From contig NC_051107.1 in NCBI RefSeq assembly GCF_901709675.1, forward strand, positions 4,650,001-4,714,000: a DNA stretch of 64,000 bases, given 5' to 3'. The notes beneath the pieces are model-generated. The model was not told the origin of the DNA. It made no database searches and saw only the letters and a program-made list of their open reading frames with translations. Below are positions 1-13,400 of the stretch, piece after piece. Both the position numbers and the translations under genes were made by a program. The DNA is from Syngnathus acus (Eukaryota; Chordata; Actinopteri; Syngnathiformes; Syngnathidae). Each line of letters begins with the position of its first letter. Within the stretch, counting starts at the first letter, position 1.

Positions 1-1310
1 CTGCTCCGTTTGCTAATCGTATGTTAGTCGTTAGCAACTGACAAATGGACTTTTTTTTTGTTTTCCAGGGATGGATATTCCAATAATTCCATCAAATCTT
101 TTGATTGAAGTCCGTGCAGGAGAACAGGAAGTAAGCAATGTTTTTTTTTTTTCAAATTGTGTCTTTAATAAGTTTAAAATTTCATTTGATTTCCCAATAT
201 TGTGGATTTTGGGGGTGGGTCTGCAACATAAGACAATAAACCAGGTTCCACCAAACTCATAACTCACCTGCGTGGTGGCACACAAGCACAATACATGGAA
301 AGCAGGTCATTGTGAAGGTGCGATTAGGACCTGACCCAAGCAAACAAAACACACACCGGTCCCCCCCCCCCTCCCCCTTCCTCTCTCATTAGGAAGACCC
401 TACCATGAATCCCTAATGGATCAGCCTTTGATATGCAATGACGACTAATTCCCTCCCGTGTTCCGCTCTCGGCAGACAGCGCCGTCATTAGACCACCGCG
501 CCATCTTCATCATTTAGCCCCGCCACAAGTTTTGAATCTTTACCTAAATTACTGCCCTCACTTGTCATGTAATTAGAACAATATTTACATAAAAATATTT
601 GAAAGATGTATCATTAAAAAAAAGGCAATAAGGTGATGCCTAATTTGCTCGTGCCATTGTTTGTCTGCATAAGTTATTCTACCAAGTCATGAGGGAATAA
701 AATTGTCAAATCGATGAGAAATACGGTATTATTTCGATTCAACTTATTCTTCGCGACCCACCTCCCACTTCCTCGCCGCTCTCTGTTTGTTATCAGTCTA
801 TTACTATGTCCACAGTCCATTCTGTGGCTATTAAACATGGTGAACGACCTCACCCCTGCTAACCCCTGCCCGCTAATGGCGCAAAAACACACTAAATGAA
901 AGTCAGCTGGCCGGGGATGGCGCACCTCCCCCTTTTATTAGAATCCATTCTTACTCAGAAATCATTCGTAGACATAATGGAAGCGGGGTTGTACTTTTGT
1001 GAGTCATTAGAATACATTTTAAAAGTATATTTTAACCGTATTGAGTCAGAAGCAGCTGATGTGAAAAGGCTTGTTTCTTGGAGACGGAGGCCATTAAACG
1101 CTAGCGACCGTTTCCACGGTGACCACTTATCACCGGTTCATCAGTCAGTCACGGGTGAGAAGCAGAGGCTCCGGTCACCTGAAAAGAGCAAACTGATTGA
1201 TCGATGACAACGAAACATTGGTTGGACTTTTGACTCTGGCAGGCTACTTAAGTTTCTTAAATCAAGAATTTTTGTTTTTGATCATGCTAATATTCATTAC
1301 TACTTTAATG
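1..1310. other. Noncoding stretch, candidate regulatory block near 540-680
   Basis: I recognise no gene here apart from a weak exon-like segment at 69-130, listed separately. A C-rich run sits at 361-372. The AT-rich unique stretch at about 540-680 contains TAATTAG-like words and CCATTGTTT at 654-662, a good match to the SOX-protein binding consensus. Its texture resembles a vertebrate conserved noncoding element, but conservation cannot be tested from one sequence. Confidence 0.4.
69..130 (+). other. Possible isolated coding exon of unknown gene
   Basis: A 62-nt segment has a strong polypyrimidine tract and TTTTCCAG acceptor just before it and a GTAAGC donor right after it. One of the three frames is open and gives MDIPIIPSNLLIEVRAGEQE, with two extra bases at the 5' end and phase 0 at the 3' end. 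I do not recognise the peptide; it is not part of SOX5 as I know that protein. The splice-like signals are good but could be chance in 52 kb of noncoding DNA. Confidence 0.2.
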
Positions 1311-1673
1311 GGTAAGTACCGATACCAGGTATCGATACTGGTATCGACACTTAAATTGCTATCTTGGAATTTATTATTGGTTTTTGTGCGGGGTAATTTT
1401 TGGTATAAAAAGTGTTTTCTGCAATTTGTTGGAATATACAAATGTCGTTTTCCCTCAGAAATATTCCGTCGGCTATCTCGGTGAATTATGGGTAAGTACC
1501 GATACCAGGTATCGATACTGGTGGCGACACTTAAATTGCTATCTTGGAATTTATTATTGTTATTTTTGCGGGGGTAATTTTAGTTGTCAAAAGTATTTTC
1601 TGCAATTTTTTGGAATACACAAATGTGTCGTTTTCCCTCAGAAATATTCCGTCGGCTATCTCAGTGAATTATG
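1311..1673. repeat. Two-copy tandem repeat, about 180-bp unit with palindrome
   Basis: Unit 1 (1311-1490) and unit 2 (1491-1673) both begin GGTAAGTACCGATACCAGG and both end GTGAATTATG. They differ by scattered substitutions and a few small indels. Near the start of each unit a 9-bp inverted repeat, CGATACCAG and CTGGTATCG, surrounds the self-complementary core TATCGATA. GATACC/GGTATC words recur near 10.5 kb and 46.6 kb, so the unit may derive from a dispersed transposon family. Confidence 0.85.
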
Positions 1674-2576
1674 TCAACTGAAATGTTTTATTGGTGCATG
1701 GCTGCCAGTGTTTACCCTGCAAATATATTTTGTTGTAAAATCGTCTAGTTAATGTGTTACTTGACTCGTGTACAATTTCCTTCTGAAGTCGAGAGCGGCG
1801 GTGATAAAACTTCCTATTGTAATCAGTAAAGCAAATCTGGCCATAAAATCGACTGTACAAATCGTGTATTGTATGACAGCACTTTTTTTTTTTAAAATAA
1901 TGATACGTTGATTGGCAGCAACATGGCGCGATTGTATTAAAAGTCCCGTCGCTCGCTCGTCGCCGGCGATAATGAGGATGTTTTCTGTCCCGGGTTCAAT
2001 CAGCGAGGCGAGCAGATGCACGGTGGCGTCGCAGATGTGCGCAATTGGAGTGACATCTGAAAGTAAAAACTCTCGAGCCTTCTTCGCCACGTCGCGAGCT
2101 CCTGTTTAGAAGCGATTTCCTGGCGGCGCCGACTCCGGGAGCGGGAAAAATCGTTGGCACGGGCCTCGGCTTTGAAGCGTTTTGGAGGGAGATGACATGC
2201 GAAATTAGGAGGGAAGATTGTCGCCCTCTCCACTTTGAGCATTAAACGTAGCGGAGGGGGGAGGGGCTGCCACCGAGGGGGCACGCCGCAGTCCCTCAAC
2301 AACACAGATTACCTCGTCTGCGCCCGTTCAGAATCTGTTCGGATCTCCAGCCGTTTGATTAAAGTTTGCTTTTTGTTTTTCTTGACACGCAGGTACTTCA
2401 CAACTTGGTCCCTTCCAACTTTTCAAACGCCAATCGGAATCAAAAAAAGAGCCAAGCCGTCCATTTGCCAATTTAAAAAAGTCGTCCCTACGCCAAGAAA
2501 TCATTTGTTCGAGACAACAGCGATACAGTTGACAAAAATCTATCATTTGAACATATGGCACCATATCAGAGCCGCC

Positions 2577-2954
2577 ATGTTTTTATTTTCCCCCCAGTTA
2601 TTATTTATTTCCGTAATTATGGTATGGATGTATCAGGTGTTTTGGGCTGACGACGGCAGGAACCGCATCCAAAAAAAAAAGCTTGTGAGTTGTTCTAACA
2701 ATACAGCGTTTGCGAGAAAAGATCATGTGGCATTAATAAAATTAAACGTAGGAGAAACAAATGGGGAAACTCCCCCCTCCCCTCCCGGACATCAATGCAA
2801 ACGTATTCTTGCCCAACACGGGACTTCTTCTGGGAATCTCCCTCAAGCAAACAGTTTAAGTGCAAAGAACTTTGCGAGACAAAATGCAATTTCAAGAAAA
2901 AAAAAAAAAAAAAAGTGTTCATACTGTCAGAACTTAAATGTCAAAGAAAAGTGA
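2577..2954 (+). other. Unassigned 125-codon ORF with perfect Kozak and hydrophobic start
   Basis: The ATG is preceded by GCCGCC, an ideal Kozak context. The reading frame stays open upstream to at least 2235, making about 240 codons without a stop, which is unusual for this 52-kb noncoding region. The predicted protein begins MFLFSPQLLFISVIMVWMYQ, which looks like a signal peptide or signal anchor, and ends in a lysine-rich stretch made by an A-run followed by CSYCQN. There is no recognisable domain, intron or polyadenylation evidence. It could well be fortuitous. Confidence 0.15.
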
Positions 2955-5900
2955 ATTAAGGACTTGAATGATTTTTCGTGATGCAGTCATTCTGAAACTG
3001 GAGATTCCCCGAATGACTTGTGAGAGGACTGGACTGGTCCCTATGTTTTTGACTAGCTTGGATCTGTTGAGAGCTCACCATCGGGCTTTTGAAAATGACC
3101 GCGAGGCTGATCTACAGGGAGTTATATTGTTGTGCCCACGGGAGCAGATGTCGCTGGCACTTACTCAATACTTTCTCTCTCCATATCCTTTTTCTGTTTC
3201 TCTCATTTCTGGCCAGATGGAGAGATGCTCCTCACTCGGGATCACAATGCTCGCGAGTCATGTGATCCACAAGCTCGCTGTCTCCTTCCTCTCTCTCTGC
3301 GTTTTTGCTTTTGTCTCTTTTTTTTGATCGGCAAGCGCTCGCTCCCTCTCTCGCTTTCTGCCGTGTCCTGACAAAGGCGGACAAAGGCCTTTCATTTTCT
3401 CCGGGCCTTGCTTGAGCTCTCTGTTTGTACTGTACCAAACTGGGCTCCGGTCGTCATTGTGTTCCCAGGAAAAAGTGTTCAGGGGCCCCAGGGGCCCTGC
3501 ACTTGGAAAGTATTGGGGGGGGGGGGTTCCTCCGTGAGGTGGGGGGTTTTGTTTACAGCACGACGGGAAGAAGAAAGAACCAAAGCGACAAAGTATATTA
3601 TTTCATTAAGTGCTTTGGAGCTCGCCAAGGGATTGAGGACTAAAACCTTGCGGCTCTGTGTGACAAGGGCACGACCTCCCACAACCTGGGAACTTCAGCC
3701 ATGCATCTTGTCGCTTTCATGTGATAGCGGGAATACCCGAGGGGGGGGGGGCGGTTGGGGCTCAGTCAGTTTAAGCTTTTTAGTCAGGGCTCGATGAACA
3801 GAGGTGGCAAGATGGCGACAGGGTAGGTGAGGCGGGGATGGATGAGTTAAAGGGTGAGAGAGGGAGGGAGGGGGGGGGGGGTAAAGGGGAGGCACCGTTT
3901 GCCCAAAAAGGCTCGGAAAGACAGAATCGGGCATTGTCGCCCGGCTCGAGCTGGAGCCCATTCTGTTGATCTGCGCAGGATCCCGGAGAAAACAAAACTG
4001 CATTGTTCCCCGCAGATGGAAGCCAGTGTCTCCTGGGTAACAGCATTAATCTCCCCTTTTCTCCCGCTTCCTCTCTTGTCGGGCCCATAATCGGTGGGCT
4101 CCTTTCAGTAGCAGAAGCAGCCTCAAAGCCCGGGCTCCCTAACTAGCCTCCTAATTAGCTGCAATTACAATGAAGACAACATGATGAGATAATAGAAATT
4201 TGCAAAATAATGACATACCACGGGAAAATATTCCTCCTCCCCAAGCACTGATTTTTTTTTTTCCTTTCTCTCCGTGAGAGGCACAATAGAAAGCCGGGGC
4301 CCTTTTTCTGAAAGCGGGGAGCTCAGAAAAAAAAAGAAAATGGTGGCGTATTATGTGCCATAGAACCCTATTGTCTGCCTTCTGGTTGCTTCAATCAACA
4401 GGCCATTGTCTGGCTGCTTAAATCAAAATGACTCAAATACAAGCTCTGTAATGATGCCCTCTAAGCAGTGCATACTGAACAAAAAGGAAGAAGAGGGAGG
4501 CAAGAAAAAAAAAGAAAAAGCTGCAAAATAGTTCAGGCGAGATACCGGACAAATCATAAGAAATCCAACAGGAGGTCTTCTTAGATGAAATTCAGAGGGG
4601 GAAAAAAATCCAAGCGGCAGACAGTAACAGAAAGAAAGACGTGAGGGGAGGGAGAGGATGGAGGTAAACAGCAGGTGGTAGTCATGCACAGAGCAACATT
4701 TTAGCATCTGTGATTGGCAGCAGCGAGTCAAATGGCGGAACACGGGCGCCGTTGGGATTCGTACCTGATCTCTTTCTCATCTCTCAGTCTGTCGGATTGT
4801 AGGAAATGAATACCTTGGAACGACCGAATCATTTGGGAATCAATTGAGAATCGAACGGGAGTTGAATCACAACTCCAAAAGGGCCGATAGGTCACAGGCA
4901 ACCCTTAAAACCAACTATGCCCCTCCCAAACGGAATCCCGCCGAGTAATTAGCGCGTGTCAGATAAGTTGACAAGCTCGTTAACGCGCCGCATCATCCGA
5001 TACCGTCGCCTTTTGTTTTTATCTGCTTCGGAGAGGAAGTTAGCGGGCTAATTAGCATAATTACAAGTGCTGATTTATATGGCTGTAATTAGCAGAGATC
5101 GGGGTGGCGAGGAGATTCGCCGCGTAGAGAATTTATTAGTGTTTTGTAGAACTTGACGTTAGGTACCACGATAAGATTATTAGGATAGAACCGGTCCTTA
5201 ACAGCGATTAGATGCGACGGAACGTGCGCGAAAAGCGACATCAAACGAAACACAAGTCGTCTCACGACTTGTCCTTAATTGCGGCAGACGTTCACAGTAG
5301 GCCGGCGAATTAGTCGCAGTTACCTCGCGTCACGACTGTAAAATCCCCGCGCCTGTACAAACACACACACGCAATGAACGGCGGATGACCTTAACACTTG
5401 TTAAGTGGTTGTGAGGTCAGATGAGGGTGAAAGTTCAATCCCGGGTTTGGAAAGAAGTCATTCGAGCCAATGAGAATCAGCGGAACGGTATGGACAGATC
5501 TCGACGTATTAACCGAGTGGCTGCATCCCACGCAAATTCACACGTGGCGTGTTTGTCGCGTTTTTCTACGTGTGAAGTAAGTCCCAGACTGGGTGCCTTA
5601 ATCTAACATGGCGCATGCGACTCCCACCGGAGCTGTCTAATTAGACATCAGCGTCGGAGACGTGCCGTAATTACCTGACGGGGCTCGACGTGTTACACTT
5701 AACTAGTCTCCCTCTTGCGTGGCAGACCGCTCGGCTCACACCGCGTCTCGTGTTTGGCAACATATGCGCGTCGAGTAAGCGGCTCATTTGTCTCGTTCTC
5801 ATCTCGTTTTATATTCTCTGAGACGGTCAAAGTTAAGCATGGTTGTCTTCAGATGTGTATACGGTCACATAGTGTTTTCAGTCGCTAGCGATAGCATTAG

Positions 5901-6038
5901 CCTGGCGGGAGTTCACCGAGCTGAATGTTTAACTCAATGACACAAAAGATAAGAAATGTACAGGTGTTACCTTTGATTCACATGGTGGCAGTGTTTGGAA
6001 GGGCATTATAGGAAATTATTATAGAAAGTAATTTTAGA

Positions 6039-6095
6039 ACCGTATTTTTCGTACTATAAGGCGCACAGGATTTTAAAGCGAGGCTATAACGCGGG
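6039..6095. mobile_element. Fragment of a dispersed teleost repeat (CCGTATTTTTCG family)
   Basis: The words CCGTATTTTTCG, ACTATAAGGCGCAC and AGGCTATAA follow each other here. They match the end of a non-autonomous repeat that is very common in vertebrate, particularly fish, genomes. No matching inverted end was found nearby, so this is a solo terminal fragment. The superfamily is not assigned. Confidence 0.45.
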
Positions 6096-7572
6096 TTAGC
6101 GTACATCGTACATCGTAGGTGTAACGTATATCCCATATTGTTTTCCAATCTGGAGAATAAACGACAATATTTTCCACCGCTGTCCTTCAGCCTATACAAC
6201 AATAACAGCTTAAGAGGTTAGAAAGTTAAAATCCCACAGCGGCAAAGTTGAAATATGACCGCTTATGGAAGCAGATAGAACGCTAATGGAATCATGAAGC
6301 AGCTTATCGTGTGAATGAGAACAATAATGAGGAGACAAAGCGGAGACAAATCCATTGTAAGTGAGGTGGAATTATGTCGGCTCAGTGGATTATAAAAAGG
6401 CCTTGATCCAGTGGGAGTTGGGAAAACATGGCTTCCATGCCCACTTATTTTCGCACAGGCGCGCAGATACAACGCAAATATGCGCGCCGAATGTCACAAA
6501 CACGCTAATCCGCGCTAATATCGCCGCACGCGCGCGTACTCACATATGCATGACGTTACACAAGTAAAACGTGCGGACAGAGACGTCAGGCCCCGTGATA
6601 GCCACTCGCGCCGGCAGATAATTGAATTAATTCATCTGAGAAACAACTTCGCAGATTAGCGACTTAACTTTTCAATAATAAGAAAAAAGCCAGCCGAGCG
6701 AGATAATTGCATTTGTCTCAAATGAGGGCAGCCGTCGAAATGTATCGCGTATGTGCCGCGCGGCCGCCGTTTAAACCCGCGCACACATGCGTACGCTAAC
6801 TCTGAGTGCTTAAAAGACATTTCCAGAGTTCCAAATCAAGAAAGCATCAATTTGGCATCCATCCCGAGGACAAATTAAATCAGATATTTCAAATTGTTTT
6901 CAGGGTGCAGTGAATTAGTAAATAGAATAATATCAACAGACTCGTTGAGAAAGGTACATGCTAGTGGAAAACAGTTAGCGTTAAACCGCTACATTGCGAT
7001 GCTCAAGTTATATCACTTTTCCTCGTCATCATTTGATCGCATTAAACTCGCCGACTTCGAAAACGCAAAGATGTTTTGGTACGCTAGCTTGTTGTACGCT
7101 AACTTTTTTCACATACTGTTAGCATTAAGCTAGCAAATTCTCACTATGGCGTCTCTGTTGGTACAAAGCCTCTCATTCAAGGCCTGATGGTTTCTCTTAT
7201 GTCAGACAGCGGTTGGCCTAAAATGGACAATGGCGGCACCGAAACAAAAGGCAGTTTATTAGGCCGGGTAGAGAGAGAGAACGAGAGAGGCAGACAGAAG
7301 AACGAGTGGCACTCTGGCATTCCATTGTGGCTGGACTCACATCTGGTGACCATGTGTGACCAGAGCAGCAGGGCTAATGATGGGCTTCCTGAGGCCAGCT
7401 CAATTAGGCCAGGCCTCTCCGGACTCCCAGAGAGCGAGCAAGATTTGGATGTTCACTCGGGTCTACTTTTGACATTTTATCCATAAGAGAGGCTAACTGT
7501 TGGCTCTGGTGGTCCACCGCCCAGTTCCGTCCAGTCACAGTGCTGACATGGCTTTTAATTTGCTCTGCACAG

Positions 7573-7650
7573 GAAGTTGCAAAAATCGGAAACCCCAAAG
7601 CGCTAAATTACTCCGAGCCATATGCAGAGGAGAAGACAATTGCTATTTAG
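7573..7650 (+). other. Possible short terminal-exon-like ORF
   Basis: A CTCTGCACAG acceptor-like sequence precedes 78 nt that read EVAKIGNPKALNYSEPYAEE followed by KTIAI and a TAG stop. No family is recognised and no partner exon was found. It may simply be part of a conserved noncoding block. Confidence 0.12.
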
Positions 7651-10146
7651 GAGATCTTGATCTTAACATGAACATAATGGGTTCAACCTTCAACGATGTC
7701 CTCAAGGCAATATTTGTCCAGTTGCATTGTTGTGAGCAACAATAACGGAATTTACTAATCCGGCCTGACAAACTTTTCACCCCGAGGAGATTCATCCTGA
7801 AAACCCCCAAACCTGATAAACAACAAGAAGTCTGTGTGTCATAAAAGGCTTTATTGGGCACAATTATTCTCCTAATCATGTGTTTGCGGTCAGATGTTGA
7901 CGATTAGCACAACACGGAGAGCCGCGCAATTATTTCATTCCAGGCGTTCTGATCAAGTCGAGGCTCACGAGATTATTTGACTGACAAACCAAAAATTAAA
8001 TCAACTTTTATCACGTCATATATAAATATGGGGCATCTGTTGCCCCGCCCCCTTTTTTTTTTAAATACCAACACGTCTCTGCAACTATGAGTATCAATAT
8101 TTATGATTTCTCCTTTGTTTTGGTCGCTATCAACAAATATTTCGCCCGCTCGGACGCCCGTTTGATTGATTTACGTCTTTTCGTCGTCGAAAAATAAAAA
8201 CGCGTTAACCTTGAGCCGCCAAACAGCTTTCTGTCGGCGTCGGAGGAGATATTAAGACGGTGATTAAGTGAGATGGATGCCGCTTTAATTCCCTGACAAA
8301 TAGAACGGCTCGTCGCTCTTGTTTAATCTTCCGTCTTCATTACGGAGCGGGACTCGAGAGGAAGGCCGCGGGAACAAAGGACGTCATCAAGGATGCGCTA
8401 TTTACATGTTTTCTTATCCGAAATGGACTTCAATGGATGAGACCAAAATGCGGGGAAAAACATTTTTTGATGCTCAGGATTGAATTGCATTGTCGATACA
8501 TTTTGCATTCCGCCGTTAGCATACAAGACCGCGTTGCGTTCAAGAGCGCTTGAACTGAAGCGGCGTTCTTGTGCGAGGTGTTTTTCTATTTTAATCCAAG
8601 GTCCTCGCGCTCTCACTATGAAATATAATCAACACAGTCATACAAAAGACAGCGTGCAATAGACACGGCCATTTTTTTTATTTTTTTTTATCCTACCCTC
8701 ATTGTAACCTAAACTTGTCATTGGGGAAATGTTTTGAATATTCTTTTTCTTAGTTGAATAAAGGCCTATACAAGACTCACAATGAGAAAACGTGCATCTT
8801 AAAATTTAATTTCCAAGTATCTCACAAAAGCGGTTAAACAAAGAGGAGTTGTTGCCGGGCAATATTTACTTTAATAGCATGTACGTACGGCACCGCGTGT
8901 GCAAAAAAAATAATAAAACCAAGGCCAAGTAATTGAGAAAATATTCTACAACACGACAAAACATTTTATGTGTGAGCAAATCTACATATTGAGACGTATC
9001 AGCTCGTCTCATCTCAACGGCGCAGCACTAATATTAGTCCCGTTTTATTGTCTTACGGCTTCGCAGACGCTAATTAGCATTAGCATGTCCTTTATAGCTA
9101 CTTTCCAATGGTTGCTTATGGGGATAAAACGGTCCCCAGCGTGTCACACCGACATTTTGACATATCTGTGCATGTCCAAGTGAGCCTAATTGCGTGTGTG
9201 TGGGTGTGAATATACATGCCAACGGTATGGGGGGGGGAAAAAAAAAAAATCATTCTTTTAATCTCGTGCATCTTTTGCCAACGTCTCGGCCTGGTGTCCC
9301 ACTGCACAAAGAAAATAACTCCGGCGAGGGAAAGGGATGTTGTTTGACTCTCGTGGTGGCGTTAAAGTCTAGTCGTTAACCCGCCATCAAAGCGCGGCCG
9401 AGCTTTTTTCCGTATTCTGCCAACGGGCGTGCTTGATGTTTAGGTGTCAAATTGGTCAGTCCAACTTAGTGAGCTGCAAAGGAGAGAGGGAAGATGGGAG
9501 GGGGCAAGTGGAGGTAGACGGCCAGATGAATGCAGCCCCTGTTCCTTAAACACGTCCTGCGTAAACAGGAAGTCCAGCTGCATTCTGTCCCCCCCCCCTG
9601 TGAGTCCCTTTTACCGTGGATGGAAAGTCTCCTCCAGGGAAAAGGTAGACACTTTCAAACGTGCGCTTCCATCGTCAAGTTAGTTGGAAATCTGGACACG
9701 CAGAAACCCCCTCAGCGGGCCCTAATCCCCTTATTCCTTTAAGAGAGTGAGGGAGTAGAGCGGAGGAGAAAGGAAGCATTGTGACGGGAGACAGTGCAGT
9801 AAAAAGAGGAGCGTACAGTACCAAATTGAGGTCGTGGCAAGACAATGGCTGCCCTTCACTGGCTCATTCACGCGGGCTCGCTCCACACAGCTCTATCAAA
9901 TGCCTCTTTCTTTTCTTCTTTGCCCTCTCTTCTCTTCTTTCTCTTTCTTCCCTGAGCCTTTCTTCTCGCAAAGGGAGGGGATAATGAAACGCCAGGCCGG
10001 CCCGGGCCACTCTGGTGCACCGCCGCCTTTCTCGATGGCCACCTTCGCATCATGCGCACCTTCTCCTCCCACTGCTGTTGTTGTTTTGTGCTGATGTTAT
10101 GCGCAACAGGAAGTAGTTTAGGAGGAGCCCAGCTATTATCTAGTTA

Positions 10147-10325
<179 letters not shown>

Positions 10326-10430
10326 CCCTTGGGTATGAAAGATACTGAGAAATAATCATGCTCTGTAGAAAGCAAGTTTGGGTGAATTAGAATGGGAAAC
10401 ATGAGTGAAGCTCTTTTGACCCACCTAATT

Positions 10431-10480
10431 AAAATAAATAAAATAAATAAAATAAATAAAATAAATAAAATAAATAAAAT
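10431..10480. repeat. AAAATAAAT 9-bp tandem repeat
   Basis: Five to six perfect copies of the 9-bp unit AAAATAAAT lie between unique flanks. In one frame this reads as repeated N-K-I, which explains a spurious open frame here. Confidence 0.97.
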
Positions 10481-13400
10481 TCCACTAATCAAGGCAGTCT
10501 GGAGCCTTATTTTAAGGTATCAAGGACTGCTGGGAGCTGCCGATACCAGCCGCCGATATTTAAGGCAAAACAACACGAAATTATGATTTGTTTTAAAAAA
10601 TTGCATAAAGTAGAATATTATGTAAAAAAAATTAAATGGGAGTAAAATGACATAAAGTTACCTATTGGATATGGGGGTGATTAAAAACCTGTTTCAGTTA
10701 ACAACTCTTGCATGTTCAGCTGTTCCGGCCAAAAAAAGAAGAGCATGATTATGATAAAGGCTTGGCTTTGTTTGACAACAGATGTCTCATTTAGCAAGTC
10801 TCATATGGAGGACTGCTTGTGATGAACACGAACAATGGGGAGATTTGTGGAATTCACAGTATGACATAGAAATATCTGAGAATGCCTCGGCACATAAACA
10901 AAATTGAAGTGAAGCGAGCAGAAGCACCTCGGGGCTATCGGAGCCACAAAGGCTGGCGATCCGCAAACCTAATTTGCCTTGGCAAAACGAATCATTCCAA
11001 ATTGATCGACTCGACCCAAGTGGTGGGCTTTAACCGATTTATCGGAAGACAGGGATTGGCATTGTTAAACGAAACAACAGAAAAATTGTCTTGCGACTCC
11101 AACCGAGCAGATTGGGACCTCACTTGCCCAAAGGCGGGAGCACATGATGATTTTAAGGTAATAATTATGTCCCGCTGGAAAAAGATTGTACTGATCTTTT
11201 AATGGTCAAGTGCTTTTCGGTGGAAGTCATGTCGATTCGCATACACAGTAACATTTGTGCCAACCGCAAAACGGTTTGAGCATGCGGATACGCACGTCCT
11301 CAAAATAGCGACCGTCTTACCGATCATCCGGCGTCAACATCCTCGGAATTTCTTTTCCGTCCACATTGATACTCGATATTTTTTTCCCGCCGATCCATCG
11401 ATTTTTACAAAGCTACCATGGAACCAAAAGAAATGGACTTTTAAAATGGAAGGATTCAGTTGAAGCTAATTTAAAAGACTGAGGCGCTAACGCTAGCAGC
11501 AGTCAGGGGAAGCTAGACGCAAATCCGCCCGGCGACTCTCGTAATTACCCGTCACCTATGCGCGTACGGGACAACACTCGCGCTTGACCTAGCATGCGAC
11601 AAAACACATCAATTACATAAAGGGACAAAAAGCCAACCCTCAAAGCTACCCTACCTGCGACTCTGATCCCCACGCTAGGCTCGTCTTCTTTTCCGCCTGC
11701 CGGTAATTACATGTGGGCCGACGGTGGGTTTCGGACCATTGTGTCCCCCCCCCCCACACACACACACACCCATGGGAATGTGGGATGGATGTGCATGGAG
11801 AGACCTTTCTGATTGGGGTTAACAGCAGCCTCATTTGCATGAAGAGATGGGGGCTTTCATTAGCGAGAGTAGCAAGGCCTCAGGTACACACACACACACG
11901 CTCGCACACTCCCAGGGCAAATTTTTTAACCTTTATGAAAACACACACACAGGAGCTTGTTTTTATTTATCTTTTTTTGTAGTTTATAAAAACAATCCTG
12001 TTACGGTAGTGCGTCACTCACACATTTCAATCAATTACTAGTGGAAAATTATATTGAGTATTTGGGGAGGAAATTTGGGGGGGGCAGTGCCCCTGCAACC
12101 CACACTTTAGCACCGCTTGTGGAATTTACAAATATTGACTTTTTTTTACTCCCAGCTTGCTTCGTGAAACTAACAGCAACTCCAAAATCAACAATCTGTT
12201 ATTCATCAAGACTTTGCCGAAACGTTCAAAAAGATTCCAATAAACATATTTTGCCGAGCGTGTCGTGGAAGCAAACAGAACGAGGCCACGGCAGACAGCC
12301 CAGCTCCGATCTGAAATGGAGTCACGCGACAAAGTGGACACTTCGCTCAGTGACACCTACAAATACCCACACACACACACACACAATGTCCTGCGCTGTC
12401 ATGTATAATTCAGCGTGTGGCCGTGGCGGGCAGATGCCTCATCCCCGGGGGGGGGTCCCATCGTGCCATTGCAAGGATGAAACATTTAACAGCACAAGAC
12501 AAAAAAGAACACGCTCAACAAATAAACAAAAAGGCTTTCATGGCGAGAAGAAATTCTCAGAAAAGAATGCAAGCTTAAAGATACATTGACACCCATACAA
12601 ATTAAGGCTCAGGTTTGATTAGCAACTGTACTTCTGAGTGTCTCCCATTTCTTTCCTCTTTTAGCTCAGCGCCAAGTTAGCATAGCCCAAACTGTTGGGC
12701 TGCAACCAAGACCAATAATTACAGCTTGTCAGAAAGAATTAATTGTCTCATTCCTCATAAAGACGTGTAAAAAATTACCATGTCATTATGAACGCCGTCG
12801 CTCTCTGGAGGCCCCGGCGAAAAGCAAATTTAATTTTCGGAAATTTCCCATTGCGACGGATAAATAAGGATTGTCTGCGAGGGGAGGGGGAGCGTATGTT
12901 CCTTATGGCTTTAGGTAGCGTAATGGCCGTCATAACATTTTGATGGGCTGCTATTGATAAGCATCAACGCGCCGGCGTGCACGCCGTTTTGGCGGACGCC
13001 AATTAAGATTGCGAGCGCGGCCATCATTTTTCTAAATTGATTTTTTACTGCTTTATTTGTAATCTCCCTTGTGTAAAAGCATTTGTGCAATCTAATTTTC
13101 ATAGCCTTCCTGTCAGCCATCACTCAAATATACGTACGCTTGTAACAATTTCGTGTTGGCTGGCACAAAAACAAAAATAGCTCTTGTACCGGTGTTCCTA
13201 ATATTGTGACACCCAAACGATTAGCTGGCTGTAAAAAAAAAAGAAAAAAAGCATGAAGTCATGCTTGATGGATATTTTTGATGCAATTTCTCTCAGCGGG
13301 ATTTTGCTAGACGTCATTCAAACATGATGCAAGCGGAGTAAACATGACACGCGAGTCACTATCGCGCCAAAGGGGGAACTCCCGCGCAATGAAACAAGCG

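Larger units (their letters stand above)
1674..10146. other. Noncoding region with several candidate regulatory blocks
   Basis: No recognisable gene. Candidate conserved noncoding blocks, judged by unique AT-rich text full of ATTA/TAATTA words, are about 4130-4460 (CTAATTAGCTGCAATTAC, an octamer-like ATTTGCAAAATAAT, and CCATTGT), 5040-5110 (GCTAATTAGCATAATTAC) and 6610-6720. A 125-codon ATG-initiated frame at 2577-2954 and an exon-like piece at 7573-7650 are listed separately. G/C homopolymers occur at 3515-3526, 3739-3750 and about 3870-3881. The rest shows nothing I can name. Confidence 0.4.

Noticed and set aside
5430-5450. GTTCAATCCCGGG resembling a tRNA B box
   Set aside because: No A box, acceptor-stem pairing or cloverleaf could be found around it.
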